The notes under the pieces were generated by a model that did not search any database, had not been told where the DNA came from, and saw nothing but the letters and a program-made list of their open reading frames with translations. Below are positions 1-5,148 of a stretch of DNA of 5,148 nt, one piece after another. The position numbers and the translations under genes were made by a program. The stretch comes from Alphaproteobacteria bacterium (GTDB lineage: Bacteria > Pseudomonadota > Alphaproteobacteria > CAAHEQ01 > UBA3637): positions 1 to 5,148 of the forward strand of contig JAFZGR010000061.1 in assembly GCA_017555325.1 (NCBI GenBank), read 5' to 3'. How positions within the stretch are numbered: position 1 is the first letter of the stretch; every line of letters starts with the position of its first letter.

Positions 1-3000
1 AACAGAAGGTTTTTGTATGTCTTTATCGGACACACCATTTGTCATATCGGAAATTGATCTTTGTAATGTTTTAATCTGTGATTTTAATCGTTCCGTCTCT
101 GATTTTACAGCTTTTGTTTTCTTTTTCGCCTTTCTAATCAAAAAATATGCCCCTAATGTAGCAGCAACAACTGTTGCAACACCGACAATCCACTTCCAGT
201 TTCTTTCCCAAAAATTCAATTTTTCAGGAGAAATATTTGTAACATCAATTCTCTTTTTTTCATTTTTACGTTTACGGTTAACAATTTGCATTCCTTGTGA
301 ATTCTCACATACAACACCTGGATCAAAACACATTAAATCATCTTTATTTTCGCTTTCTTCAGGAATAATAGGAGGGATAAAAAACTCAACCGATTTTTGT
401 TTTTTCTTTTTAGACTTCATCCGCCTATTTTCAGAATCATCATCTTCTTTACAGGATAATCCATTCATCGGAAAACCATCATCTTCTCTACCGTCATTCT
501 GTTCAGCAGAACCAGCGCCATTCCCATAACCCAATAAAGGGGGCTCTGTACCTGTTCCACTCTCATTTCCCTTGCTATTTTCTCCGGAACAAACTCCACT
601 CTTTCCGTGACAGGACAAGGGCGTACCCCTACCTATTCGATCATCACCACTCTCGCCTGCGCCGCTCACATGACTAAAACCATTCCCCTGACTGGACAAA
701 TGCTCTCCTGTATTCACTCCATTTTCAGAATTTTTCAGTTCATTTTGCTTTCCAGACGTTGCTGTATGCCTAGATTCATTATCTCTTTCATCAAAATTAT
801 TCGTAATTTCTTCTTGCCGATTTTCTGTATTGACATTTTCACCCAACGATGTATTTTCTCGTGATTGATTTAGACCATCGTTATCTATCTGATGATTATT
901 TTCAATTAGCGTATTATTTATCCCGCTTGTTGAAAAGGGTACAATTTCTGTAGCGGCTATTCCAATTGGTGGTTCACCATTCCCTTGTCCATGAAGCAGA
1001 TTAGATTGCACTGAAGGTTCACCTAAATTATCCGTTATGACATCTCGCCCGATCAACGAATTATGCTCATTAGAATCAACAACTGCATCATTTTCGAGTG
1101 AAATTCCTTCTCCAGAAACATCCTCAGTTGAAATAATACTTTCAACTGATAGTGGTTCAGGAACAGGAATATTTGTTGTTGAAGCTAATACATCCGTATT
1201 TATTGAGATAGGCACAACAGATTCAAGTACAAAAGAATTTGATTGTTCTGACATTATTATATCTATTGAAGTTGGCTGTGGCAAAGGTATCTCACTTTGT
1301 GGTGCCGGAGGAACAGCATCTACCGACAGAGGAACATCTTCGTGCTTAATTTCCTCTTTATCCATCGGTGGCATCGGCGGAGTCGGATTTAACGGAGGCG
1401 GATCCATCATCGGTGAAATATCACTCCCAGAATGTTGCATCGGTTCAACTTGCACTGGTGGTTGAGGAGGCATTTCTATTGAAGTTGGCTGTGGCAAAGG
1501 TATCTCACTTTGTGGTGCCGGAGGAACAGCATCTACCGCCAGAGGAACATCTTCGTGCTTAATTTCCTCTTTATCCATCGGTGGCATCGGTGGAGTCGGA
1601 TTTAACGGAGGCGGATCCATCATCGGTGAAATATCACTCTCTGAATGTTGCATCGGTTCAACTTGCACTGGCAAAATTGGTATATTGCTTTCCTCTAAGG
1701 GTTGTGGTGGTAGAATGGGAATAGGAGGTCCATTTGAAACCATCGGTGCATCAAAATCAATCGGCGCTGGCATTGAAGATAAAGGCGTTTGTGGACGAGG
1801 AAGCGAATATATACGAGGAATACTGGATTCATCAATTAACGGAAATTGAAATTCTTCTCTGCCCATTGATTGAACACTTTGACCTGATTTATTTTCTGTT
1901 GTCGATAACCTTCTAATATCTATGTTTTGATCATTAAACAGAGCAATACATTCCCAAACAGATCTAGTCAATCTAGGGTTAGTTCTATGAGAATGAACAA
2001 AATGGTATGGTGTATTTCCCCAAAAATTTTGAATATATGGATTTGCCCCATTTGCCAAAAACAATTGTATTGCTTCTAAATTCAAAAGTTTTCCGGCAAA
2101 ATGCAACGGTGTATTACCCTCATTATTTTGAACATTAATGTTGGCCCCATTTTCAAGCATTATTGGTAATAATGCTGATATTCTACTTTGTTTTGTTACC
2201 AAAAAGTGAAATGGCGTATTTCCATCATAATTTTGCAAATTTAAATTCAAAGACACATTATGGACACGACATTCACTCATTAAGACATACGCAACCTGAT
2301 GATTTTTTTCCATTGCAAGATGCATTGCCGTATTTCCGGCTTCATTTTGAACATTCACATCAATCCCTGCCGCAATTAATGATCTAATTTTAAATATATC
2401 ACCATTTCGCACTGCTTTATGGAGTTCAGTATCGCCCTCCTCTGTCGTTTCTTGAAACGAAGCATTACAAGCAACTAGCATCTGAAACATTTCTCGGTTA
2501 CCGCTTGGAATATAATCATACAAAGAAATCTTTTTTCCGTTAACCGTTACAGCATTTATATCTATACCTGTATCAACCAATGTACGAACCATCTCCTCAT
2601 TCCCCGATCGAACAGCAGAAACAATCAGTGGTTCACCTGATGCATTCAAAGCATTTATATCATATCCTTCCTGAATTAAATACTGCAAAAATTCAACCGA
2701 ACAATTTTGAACAACCTCATGAATAATATCATTTTTTAATCGACCCGAAATCTGAAGAAATATTTTAAAAAATTCGAGATCACCCTGAAATATTGCTCGC
2801 TGTATCAACGATATACCATGTTCATCTGCTGCCTGAACATCAATATTATATTTTGTAATAAATGATTGAAGTTCTGTTCGAAATAAAAACAATAAACGAT
2901 ATCTATCCATAGAACTCAATGCCGTAAAATCAGCTTGATTATCTAATAACAACCGAATAACTTCCGGCTGTTTATAGCTTACGGCAATAGCCAATGGCAC

Positions 3001-3156
3001 ATCACAATCCAATTTTTCATTGATATCTGTGCCACTGGCAATTAACTCCTGAATTTTCTGCGTGTTTCCTGTTTTTATCGCTTCTAAAAAAACATTTTCC
3101 GCATCAGATAAAGTGGAGGATGCCCAACCCCAGTTATTTACAACCCCAACACTCAT
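1..3156 (-). CDS. Giant ankyrin-repeat membrane protein, C-terminus beyond the window
   Basis: The frame is open from ATG at 3156 to base 1: 1052 codons with no stop, so the 3' end lies outside the window. The start has a GGAG Shine-Dalgarno 8 nt upstream. Residues 20-420 hold about 12 ankyrin-like units of roughly 27-38 residues. The best carry GNTPLHFA-type turns at 274, 312, 347 and 380 and a diverged GDTELHKA at 241; weaker units begin near 21, 53, 82, 114, 141, 174 and 207. Residues 450-632 are proline-rich and contain a 71-residue tandem duplication. Residues 633-905 are Ser/Asn/Gly/Glu-rich and probably disordered. Basic clusters lie at 911-921 and 961-969, a transmembrane helix at 990-1007, and a basic, probably coiled-coil stretch at 1009-1041. 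There is no N-terminal signal peptide. Ankyrin repeats bind proteins; the partner is unknown. A secreted or membrane-anchored host-interaction protein is possible but is inference. Confidence 0.93.
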   Translation of the reverse strand, partial: MSVGVVNNWGWASSTLSDAENVFLEAIKTGNTQKIQELIASGTDINEKLDCDVPLAIAVSYKQPEVIRLLLDNQADFTALSSMDRYRLLFLFRTELQSFITKYNIDVQAADEHGISLIQRAIFQGDLEFFKIFLQISGRLKNDIIHEVVQNCSVEFLQYLIQEGYDINALNASGEPLIVSAVRSGNEEMVRTLVDTGIDINAVTVNGKKISLYDYIPSGNREMFQMLVACNASFQETTEEGDTELHKAVRNGDIFKIRSLIAAGIDVNVQNEAGNTAMHLAMEKNHQVAYVLMSECRVHNVSLNLNLQNYDGNTPFHFLVTKQSRISALLPIMLENGANINVQNNEGNTPLHFAGKLLNLEAIQLFLANGANPYIQNFWGNTPYHFVHSHRTNPRLTRSVWECIALFNDQNIDIRRLSTTENKSGQSVQSMGREEFQFPLIDESSIPRIYSLPRPQTPLSSMPAPIDFDAPMVSNGPPIPILPPQPLEESNIPILPVQVEPMQHSESDISPMMDPPPLNPTPPMPPMDKEEIKHEDVPLAVDAVPPAPQSEIPLPQPTSIEMPPQPPVQVEPMQHSGSDISPMMDPPPLNPTPPMPPMDKEEIKHEDVPLSVDAVPPAPQSEIPLPQPTSIDIIMSEQSNSFVLESVVPISINTDVLASTTNIPVPEPLSVESIISTEDVSGEGISLENDAVVDSNEHNSLIGRDVITDNLGEPSVQSNLLHGQGNGEPPIGIAATEIVPFSTSGINNTLIENNHQIDNDGLNQSRENTSLGENVNTENRQEEITNNFDERDNESRHTATSGKQNELKNSENGVNTGEHLSSQGNGFSHVSGAGESGDDRIGRGTPLSCHGKSGVCSGENSKGNESGTGTEPPLLGYGNGAGSAEQNDGREDDGFPMNGLSCKEDDDSENRRMKSKKKKQKSVEFFIPPIIPEESENKDDLMCFDPGVVCENSQGMQIVNRKRKNEKKRIDVTNISPEKLNFWERNWKWIVGVATVVAATLGAYFLIRKAKKKTKAVKSETERLKSQIKTLQRSISDMTNGVSDKDIQKPSV
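136..189 (-). other. Predicted transmembrane helix of the ankyrin protein
   Basis: Codons 990-1007 encode IVGVATVVAATLGAYFLI, an uninterrupted hydrophobic run. It is preceded by WERNWKW and followed by a dense lysine/arginine run (RKAKKKTK). The strong positive charge after the helix predicts, by the positive-inside rule, that the downstream side is cytoplasmic, if the protein stays in the bacterial inner membrane. That would place the ankyrin part outside the cytoplasm, which is odd without a signal peptide; the basic clusters upstream of the helix make the topology ambiguous. Confidence 0.8.
1260..1803 (-). other. Proline-rich linker region of the ankyrin protein
   Basis: Codons 452-633 are dense in proline, with repeated PxxP-type and PPxPP-type strings such as PPPLNPTPPMPPM, present once in each repeat copy. 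Such stretches form extended polyproline II structures and, in eukaryotes, bind SH3, WW or EVH1 domains. Here they separate the ankyrin domain from the disordered linker and membrane anchor. The composition is seen directly; ligand binding is inference. Confidence 0.75.
1262..1671 (-). repeat. Two-copy tandem repeat, 213-bp period, in the ankyrin gene
   Basis: The segments 1262-1458 and 1475-1671 (197 bp each) are identical at all but four positions by my hand alignment: 1326/1539, 1378/1591, 1427/1640 and 1429/1642. They are separated by 16 bp. The 213-bp period equals 71 codons, so the duplication keeps the frame. It encodes two proline-rich blocks, residues 496-561 and 567-632. Two differences are silent and two change the protein (E506 versus G577, A540 versus S611). 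Identity at the silent sites points to a recent duplication or ongoing gene conversion. Confidence 0.95.
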
Positions 3157-3164
3157 TTTTAATT

Positions 3165-3168
3165 CTCC
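3165..3168 (-). promoter_or_regulatory. Ribosome binding site of the ankyrin gene
   Basis: On the minus strand the leader reads ACGGAGAATTAAAA directly before ATG. The GGAG core lies 8 nt from the start codon, which supports the start at 3156. Confidence 0.75.
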
Positions 3169-3174
3169 GTTTTA

Positions 3175-3186
3175 TACATATATGTA
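3175..3186. promoter_or_regulatory. 12-bp palindrome at the predicted transcription start, possible operator
   Basis: TACATATATGTA is a perfect palindrome placed just downstream of the -10 element and upstream of the ribosome binding site. A dimeric repressor could bind here, but AT-rich DNA yields such palindromes by chance, so regulatory function is inference. Confidence 0.3.
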
Positions 3187-3187
3187 A

Positions 3188-3216
3188 ATTATATCATAAA
3201 AACCAAATACCAACAA
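3188..3216 (-). promoter_or_regulatory. Sigma-70-type promoter of the ankyrin gene
   Basis: On the minus strand there is a TTGTTG -35 element (3216-3211), a 17-bp spacer, and a perfect TATAAT -10 element (3193-3188). The predicted start of transcription is near 3181, giving a leader of about 25 nt. It lies downstream of the terminator that ends the previous gene, so the ankyrin gene should be its own transcription unit. Confidence 0.65.
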
Positions 3217-3301
3217 GCAAAAATCATATTTTAATAGTTGAATAACTCTAATTTTTAAACAAATCTTCCCATACCATGCTGACAACGCCTCTTTTAATAT
3301 C

Positions 3302-3327
3302 AAAAAAAGCACCCATAGGTGCTTTTT
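3302..3327 (-). terminator. Intrinsic terminator after the DUF4167 gene
   Basis: A 10-bp stem (3304-3313 paired with 3318-3327) carries the GC-rich core GCACC/GGTGC and closes a 4-nt loop. On the minus-strand transcript it is followed by a run of seven U (3308-3302, partly in the stem). It begins 4 nt after the TAG stop at 3331. The stem also has five T on the plus strand, but no plus-strand gene needs it. Confidence 0.88.
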
Positions 3328-3330
3328 AAA

Positions 3331-3954
3331 CTAAATATTATCTTGCATTTGTGCAATCGGAACAGACATATCTTCGGTAGATCGAGTTGCTTTTTTCACA
3401 GTCTTTTTAACTACCTTAATCGGCTTTTTTTGTTTAACAGACTTACTCTCAGACACGGATTGCTTTGCTTTTTCATCTTGAGCTTTTTTATTAACAGACA
3501 AAACTTCTGTATTAGCCAAAGAGATAGTCTTTTCAGCCTCCTTATTTTCCGTTTCAGGCACATCAAAATGAGGAATAGAATCCGATGCATCTTCAACTTT
3601 TTCCAAACCACTCATCTCAGACTTTAATTGCTCATTTTCTGAATTTTGTAATGTTGGTTGTTGACGTTGTTGGTCCTGTATATTTTGCCGCATCGTCGTT
3701 TCATTTGCAATTGCAATATTTTGCATGCGCATATAATGATCAGCATACTGCATATATGTTTGAGACAAAACCAAATCGTTTTGAATTAACGCATCTTTTG
3801 CTGCTGCTTGATACTTCTCAAATAATTGTAATGCCGTACCGTGAACTTTACCCATAGGACCAGAACTTTCCAATGCTGTGTTACGTGTAATAGTTGATCG
3901 TGAATTTCTGTTATTATATCGTCCGTTATGACGATTCTTTTGATTCGGTTTCAT
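3331..3954 (-). CDS. DUF4167-family protein with lysine-rich C-terminal tail
   Basis: This 207-residue protein is probably cytoplasmic; it has no signal peptide or membrane segment. Residues 1-24 are Arg/Asn/Lys-rich. Residues 28-78 match my recollection of the DUF4167 core of Alphaproteobacteria: a SSGPMGKVHGTA motif (30-41), then helices with LFEKYQAAAKDAL and YMQYADHYMRM. Residues 79-150 are Gln-rich, then acidic, and look disordered. Residues 156-188 are lysine-rich (KKPIKVVKKTVKKATR), resembling the tails of histone H1-like proteins. The biochemical role of the family is not established as far as I know; basic ends on both sides suggest nucleic-acid binding (inference). The start at 3954 has a GAGGG box only about 3 nt upstream, but the N-terminal basic segment is typical of the family, so I keep this start. 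The gene ends in its own terminator. Confidence 0.88.
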   Translation of the reverse strand: MKPNQKNRHNGRYNNRNSRSTITRNTALESSGPMGKVHGTALQLFEKYQAAAKDALIQNDLVLSQTYMQYADHYMRMQNIAIANETTMRQNIQDQQRQQPTLQNSENEQLKSEMSGLEKVEDASDSIPHFDVPETENKEAEKTISLANTEVLSVNKKAQDEKAKQSVSESKSVKQKKPIKVVKKTVKKATRSTEDMSVPIAQMQDNI

Positions 3955-3957
3955 AGA

Positions 3958-3962
3958 CCCTC
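3958..3962 (-). promoter_or_regulatory. Closely spaced ribosome binding site of the DUF4167 gene
   Basis: The minus strand reads GAGGGTCT directly before ATG, so the purine box is only 3 nt from the start, closer than the usual 5-9 nt. The next in-frame ATG (M34) falls inside the conserved core, so it is not a credible alternative start. Confidence 0.5.
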
Positions 3963-3986
3963 AAAAAAAATATATAGTTGATATAA

Positions 3987-3992
3987 ATTATA
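3987..3992 (-). promoter_or_regulatory. Candidate -10 element of the DUF4167 gene
   Basis: A perfect TATAAT lies about 33 nt upstream of the start codon on the minus strand, between the upstream terminator and the gene. No convincing -35 hexamer is present at 16-18 bp; the region is almost entirely A/T, so the element could be fortuitous. Confidence 0.4.
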
Positions 3993-4023
3993 TTTATTTT
4001 AAACAAACATAAAAATTAAAAAA

Positions 4024-4055
4024 ATAAAACTGCTTAGTCTCATAAGCAGTTTTAT
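4024..4055 (-). terminator. Intrinsic terminator after the hexad-repeat gene
   Basis: A perfect 13-bp stem (4024-4036 with 4043-4055, core CTGCTTA/TAAGCAG) closes a 6-nt loop. On the minus-strand transcript it is followed by a long U-rich tract (bases 4024 down to 4011, with one AA break). It lies about 40 nt after the stop codon at 4096 and isolates this gene from the DUF4167 gene. Confidence 0.88.
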
Positions 4056-4095
4056 CTTATCAAATCATTTTACTTTTTGCAAGCAAAAAATCAAA

Positions 4096-4809
4096 TTATT
4101 GGCAAAAACCACTTGTGCACGGAGGCAAAACCTGACCGGCTGGCGCTTGAACCACAACCGGTTTTCCATGAACATAAGATGCTTGTTGTTGCATAATAAC
4201 AGGTTGTTGTTGGACATAGGCAGGAGCCCGTTCCACCATAACAGGTTGTTGAACCATAACCGGTTTTTGAATAACAACAGGCTGTTGAACAACAACCGGT
4301 TGACGAACTGTCACATCTCGGTTAACCGTAACCGGGTGTTCAACTGTCACAGGATATTGACGAACAACCGGATATTGAACCTTTACAGGTGATTGTGTAT
4401 ATGAAATACTCGTTACCGTTCCCGAACAATTAGCCCCTGCGGCACAAATACCGGTGACCGGCACTTGTTGCGGTGTCGTTACAACTGCCGGTACAGAACC
4501 GGTCGGTTGTTGGATAACCATTGGTTGTTGTTGAATATGCATCGGTGCTTGTATTGCAACCCCTTGTGAAGCAATTGGAGCTTGTTGAGCTGTTGCCTGA
4601 GCTGGGACTTTATATGTTCTTGTTGATGTTTTGACAGAATTATCAATTTCATCTAATGGTGTATAACCATCCATAATACGTTCATTTTGAGTTGTATATG
4701 TTGTTTCCGTACGTGAAACAACTTGTTCATTAGCTACTGCCGACATTGAAACGGCAACTGTACCGCAAACTGCGACAAAAGCAATTAAAGAAAAGGATGT
4801 GTGTTTCAT
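4096..4809 (-). CDS. Exported Val/Pro/Gln-rich hexapeptide-repeat protein, function unknown
   Basis: This 237-residue protein has a clear Sec signal peptide: basic MKHTS, a hydrophobic core at 8-22, and an AVA|N cleavage site after residue 26. C15 has no lipobox, so it is not a lipoprotein. The mature protein opens with a polar Thr-rich segment (27-66), then Gln/Pro-rich sequence, then nine back-to-back hexads of PVxVxx type (141-194), and a degenerate Gln/Val continuation to 222. Four cysteines form two close pairs, C122/C128 and C231/C236, which could make disulfides outside the cytoplasm. There is no membrane anchor after the signal peptide. I do not recognise the family; a structural or surface/periplasmic role is inference. 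The start is supported by GGAGG 7 nt upstream. It follows gapR by 64 bp and ends in its own terminator. Confidence 0.88.
   Translation of the reverse strand: MKHTSFSLIAFVAVCGTVAVSMSAVANEQVVSRTETTYTTQNERIMDGYTPLDEIDNSVKTSTRTYKVPAQATAQQAPIASQGVAIQAPMHIQQQPMVIQQPTGSVPAVVTTPQQVPVTGICAAGANCSGTVTSISYTQSPVKVQYPVVRQYPVTVEHPVTVNRDVTVRQPVVVQQPVVIQKPVMVQQPVMVERAPAYVQQQPVIMQQQASYVHGKPVVVQAPAGQVLPPCTSGFCQ
4228..4389 (-). repeat. Nine hexapeptide repeats (degenerate 18-bp tandem repeat)
   Basis: Codons 141-194 divide exactly into nine hexads: PVKVQY, PVVRQY, PVTVEH, PVTVNR, DVTVRQ, PVVVQQ, PVVIQK, PVMVQQ and PVMVER. Valine at position 2 is invariant and proline at position 1 fails only once. The DNA is a diverged 18-bp tandem array, rich in CAACCGGTT-like and GTTGTT strings. 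The last four units are the most alike, so expansion may have been most recent there. Confidence 0.92.
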
Positions 4810-4816
4810 TGTTTTT

Positions 4817-4821
4817 CCTCC
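4817..4821 (-). promoter_or_regulatory. Strong ribosome binding site of the hexad-repeat gene
   Basis: The minus strand reads GGAGGAAAAACA before ATG: a full GGAGG at 7-nt spacing, the best Shine-Dalgarno in the window. It suggests high translation. Confidence 0.85.
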
Positions 4822-4838
4822 AAAACTAGGTTATCGTG

Positions 4839-4854
4839 TAAAGTTTATACTTTA
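4839..4854 (-). promoter_or_regulatory. Candidate promoter/operator upstream of the hexad-repeat gene
   Basis: A perfect inverted repeat, TAAAGT-N4-ACTTTA, overlaps a possible -10 element TATAAA (4849-4844, minus strand). The best -35 candidate, TTGATT (4870-4865), stands at only 15 bp, which is short. A promoter is plausible, since there is no Shine-Dalgarno-to-stop coupling with gapR, but readthrough from gapR cannot be excluded. Confidence 0.35.
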
Positions 4855-4873
4855 AAATATGAAAAATCAAGTA

Positions 4874-5137
4874 TTATTCTTCAATTCCCAATAATTTTTT
4901 ATATCTGTCCCGCAAAAATTCCGTTTCAGCTCTATCTGCCGGTGTCATTTTACGTAATCTTAAAATTTGACGCATAACCTTGGTATCAAATCCATTTCCC
5001 TTGGCTTCCGCAAAAATTTCCCGCACATCTGCTCCCAATTCTTTTCGTTCTTCTTCCAACCGCTCAATGCGTTCGATATAAGAAACCAATTTCCCACCAT
5101 CAGCGTCTTTTTCCATTTCAATAATATCGTCGCTCAT
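4874..5137 (-). CDS. gapR: GapR family nucleoid-associated protein (DUF2312)
   Basis: The 87-residue product matches the GapR/DUF2312 family of Alphaproteobacteria in length and layout. A helix at 15-45 contains the conserved IERIERLEEERKEL stretch, followed by the hallmark AEAKGNGFD segment (46-54), KVMRQILRLRK (56-66) and a C-terminal helix ending LLGIEE. Caulobacter GapR, known from the literature, forms an oligomeric clamp around overtwisted DNA ahead of polymerases and stimulates gyrase and topoisomerase IV; the family helps chromosome replication and segregation. The lysine/arginine-rich helices seen here fit that DNA contact. The start at 5137 has a GGGGG box 4 nt upstream, and the acidic N-terminus before the first helix is usual for the family. 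The promoter lies outside the window. Confidence 0.95.
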   Translation of the reverse strand: MSDDIIEMEKDADGGKLVSYIERIERLEEERKELGADVREIFAEAKGNGFDTKVMRQILRLRKMTPADRAETEFLRDRYKKLLGIEE

Positions 5138-5148
5138 TTATCCCCCTT

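Noticed and set aside
17..529. Plus-strand open frame of 170 codons
   Set aside because: It lies wholly inside the continuous minus-strand ankyrin frame, has no ribosome binding site, and its sequence is a Phe/Ser-rich antisense of the lysine/acidic-rich region.
1037..1465. Plus-strand open frame of 142 codons across the repeat region
   Set aside because: Antisense of the proline-rich repeat; its Gly/Ser/Ile composition mirrors the minus-strand codons and there is no start signal.
1262..1671. The direct repeats as a CRISPR array or insertion-sequence ends
   Set aside because: Only two long copies, a coding spacer of 16 bp, and in-frame translation through both; this is a protein-coding duplication.
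4065..4295. Minus-strand 76-codon frame rich in Leu/Asn/Trp
   Set aside because: It is a shifted reading of the same hexad-repeat DNA, inside a gene with a signal peptide and strong Shine-Dalgarno, and runs on past the true stop into the leader of the terminator.
4156..4302. Several AACCGGTT palindromes (4156-4163, 4258-4265 and within 4293-4302) as possible protein-binding sites
   Set aside because: They follow from codon choice for Pro-Val steps in the repeats (CCG GTT after an A-ending context), so no separate function is needed.
4099..4392. Plus-strand NNRLL-repeat open frame of 97 codons
   Set aside because: The repetition is only the complement of the hexad repeat of the exported protein; no ribosome binding site.

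Overview
The window most likely comes from a low-GC alphaproteobacterium. The two conserved small genes belong to families characteristic of that class: a GapR/DUF2312 nucleoid protein at the right end and a DUF4167 protein in the middle. The AT-rich intergenic DNA and the very large ankyrin-repeat protein fit a host-associated lineage such as Rickettsiales, Holosporales or the uncultured gut Alphaproteobacteria. That narrower placement is inference.

All four genes are on the minus strand, so transcription runs from right to left. From right to left they are: (1) gapR, 4874-5137; (2) a secreted Val/Pro/Gln-rich protein with a nine-copy hexapeptide repeat, 4096-4809, ending in a strong intrinsic terminator at 4024-4055; (3) a DUF4167-family protein with a lysine-rich tail, 3331-3954, ending in a second intrinsic terminator at 3302-3327; (4) a giant ankyrin-repeat protein that starts at 3156 and stays open to base 1, giving 1052 codons with no stop before the window ends. 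Gene 4 fills about 60% of the window.

The two terminators and the candidate promoters upstream of each gene suggest mostly independent transcription units rather than one operon. gapR and gene 2 are only 64 bp apart with no obvious terminator between them, so they could be partly cotranscribed. The best promoter is that of the ankyrin gene: TTGTTG-N17-TATAAT, with a 12-bp palindrome at the predicted transcription start.

The ankyrin protein is the most interesting object. It has about 12 ankyrin-like units, then a proline-rich region carrying a near-identical tandem duplication with a 213-bp period, then a long Ser/Asn/Gly/Glu-rich linker with two basic clusters, one transmembrane segment and the start of a coiled coil. 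The second notable gene is the exported hexad-repeat protein, whose PVxVxx repeats recall the Val/Pro repeats of eukaryotic alveolins and articulins. I see no CRISPR array, tRNA, rRNA, insertion sequence or phage module. No gene-free stretch exceeds 300 bp; the longest is 3157-3330 (174 bp), which holds a promoter and a terminator.
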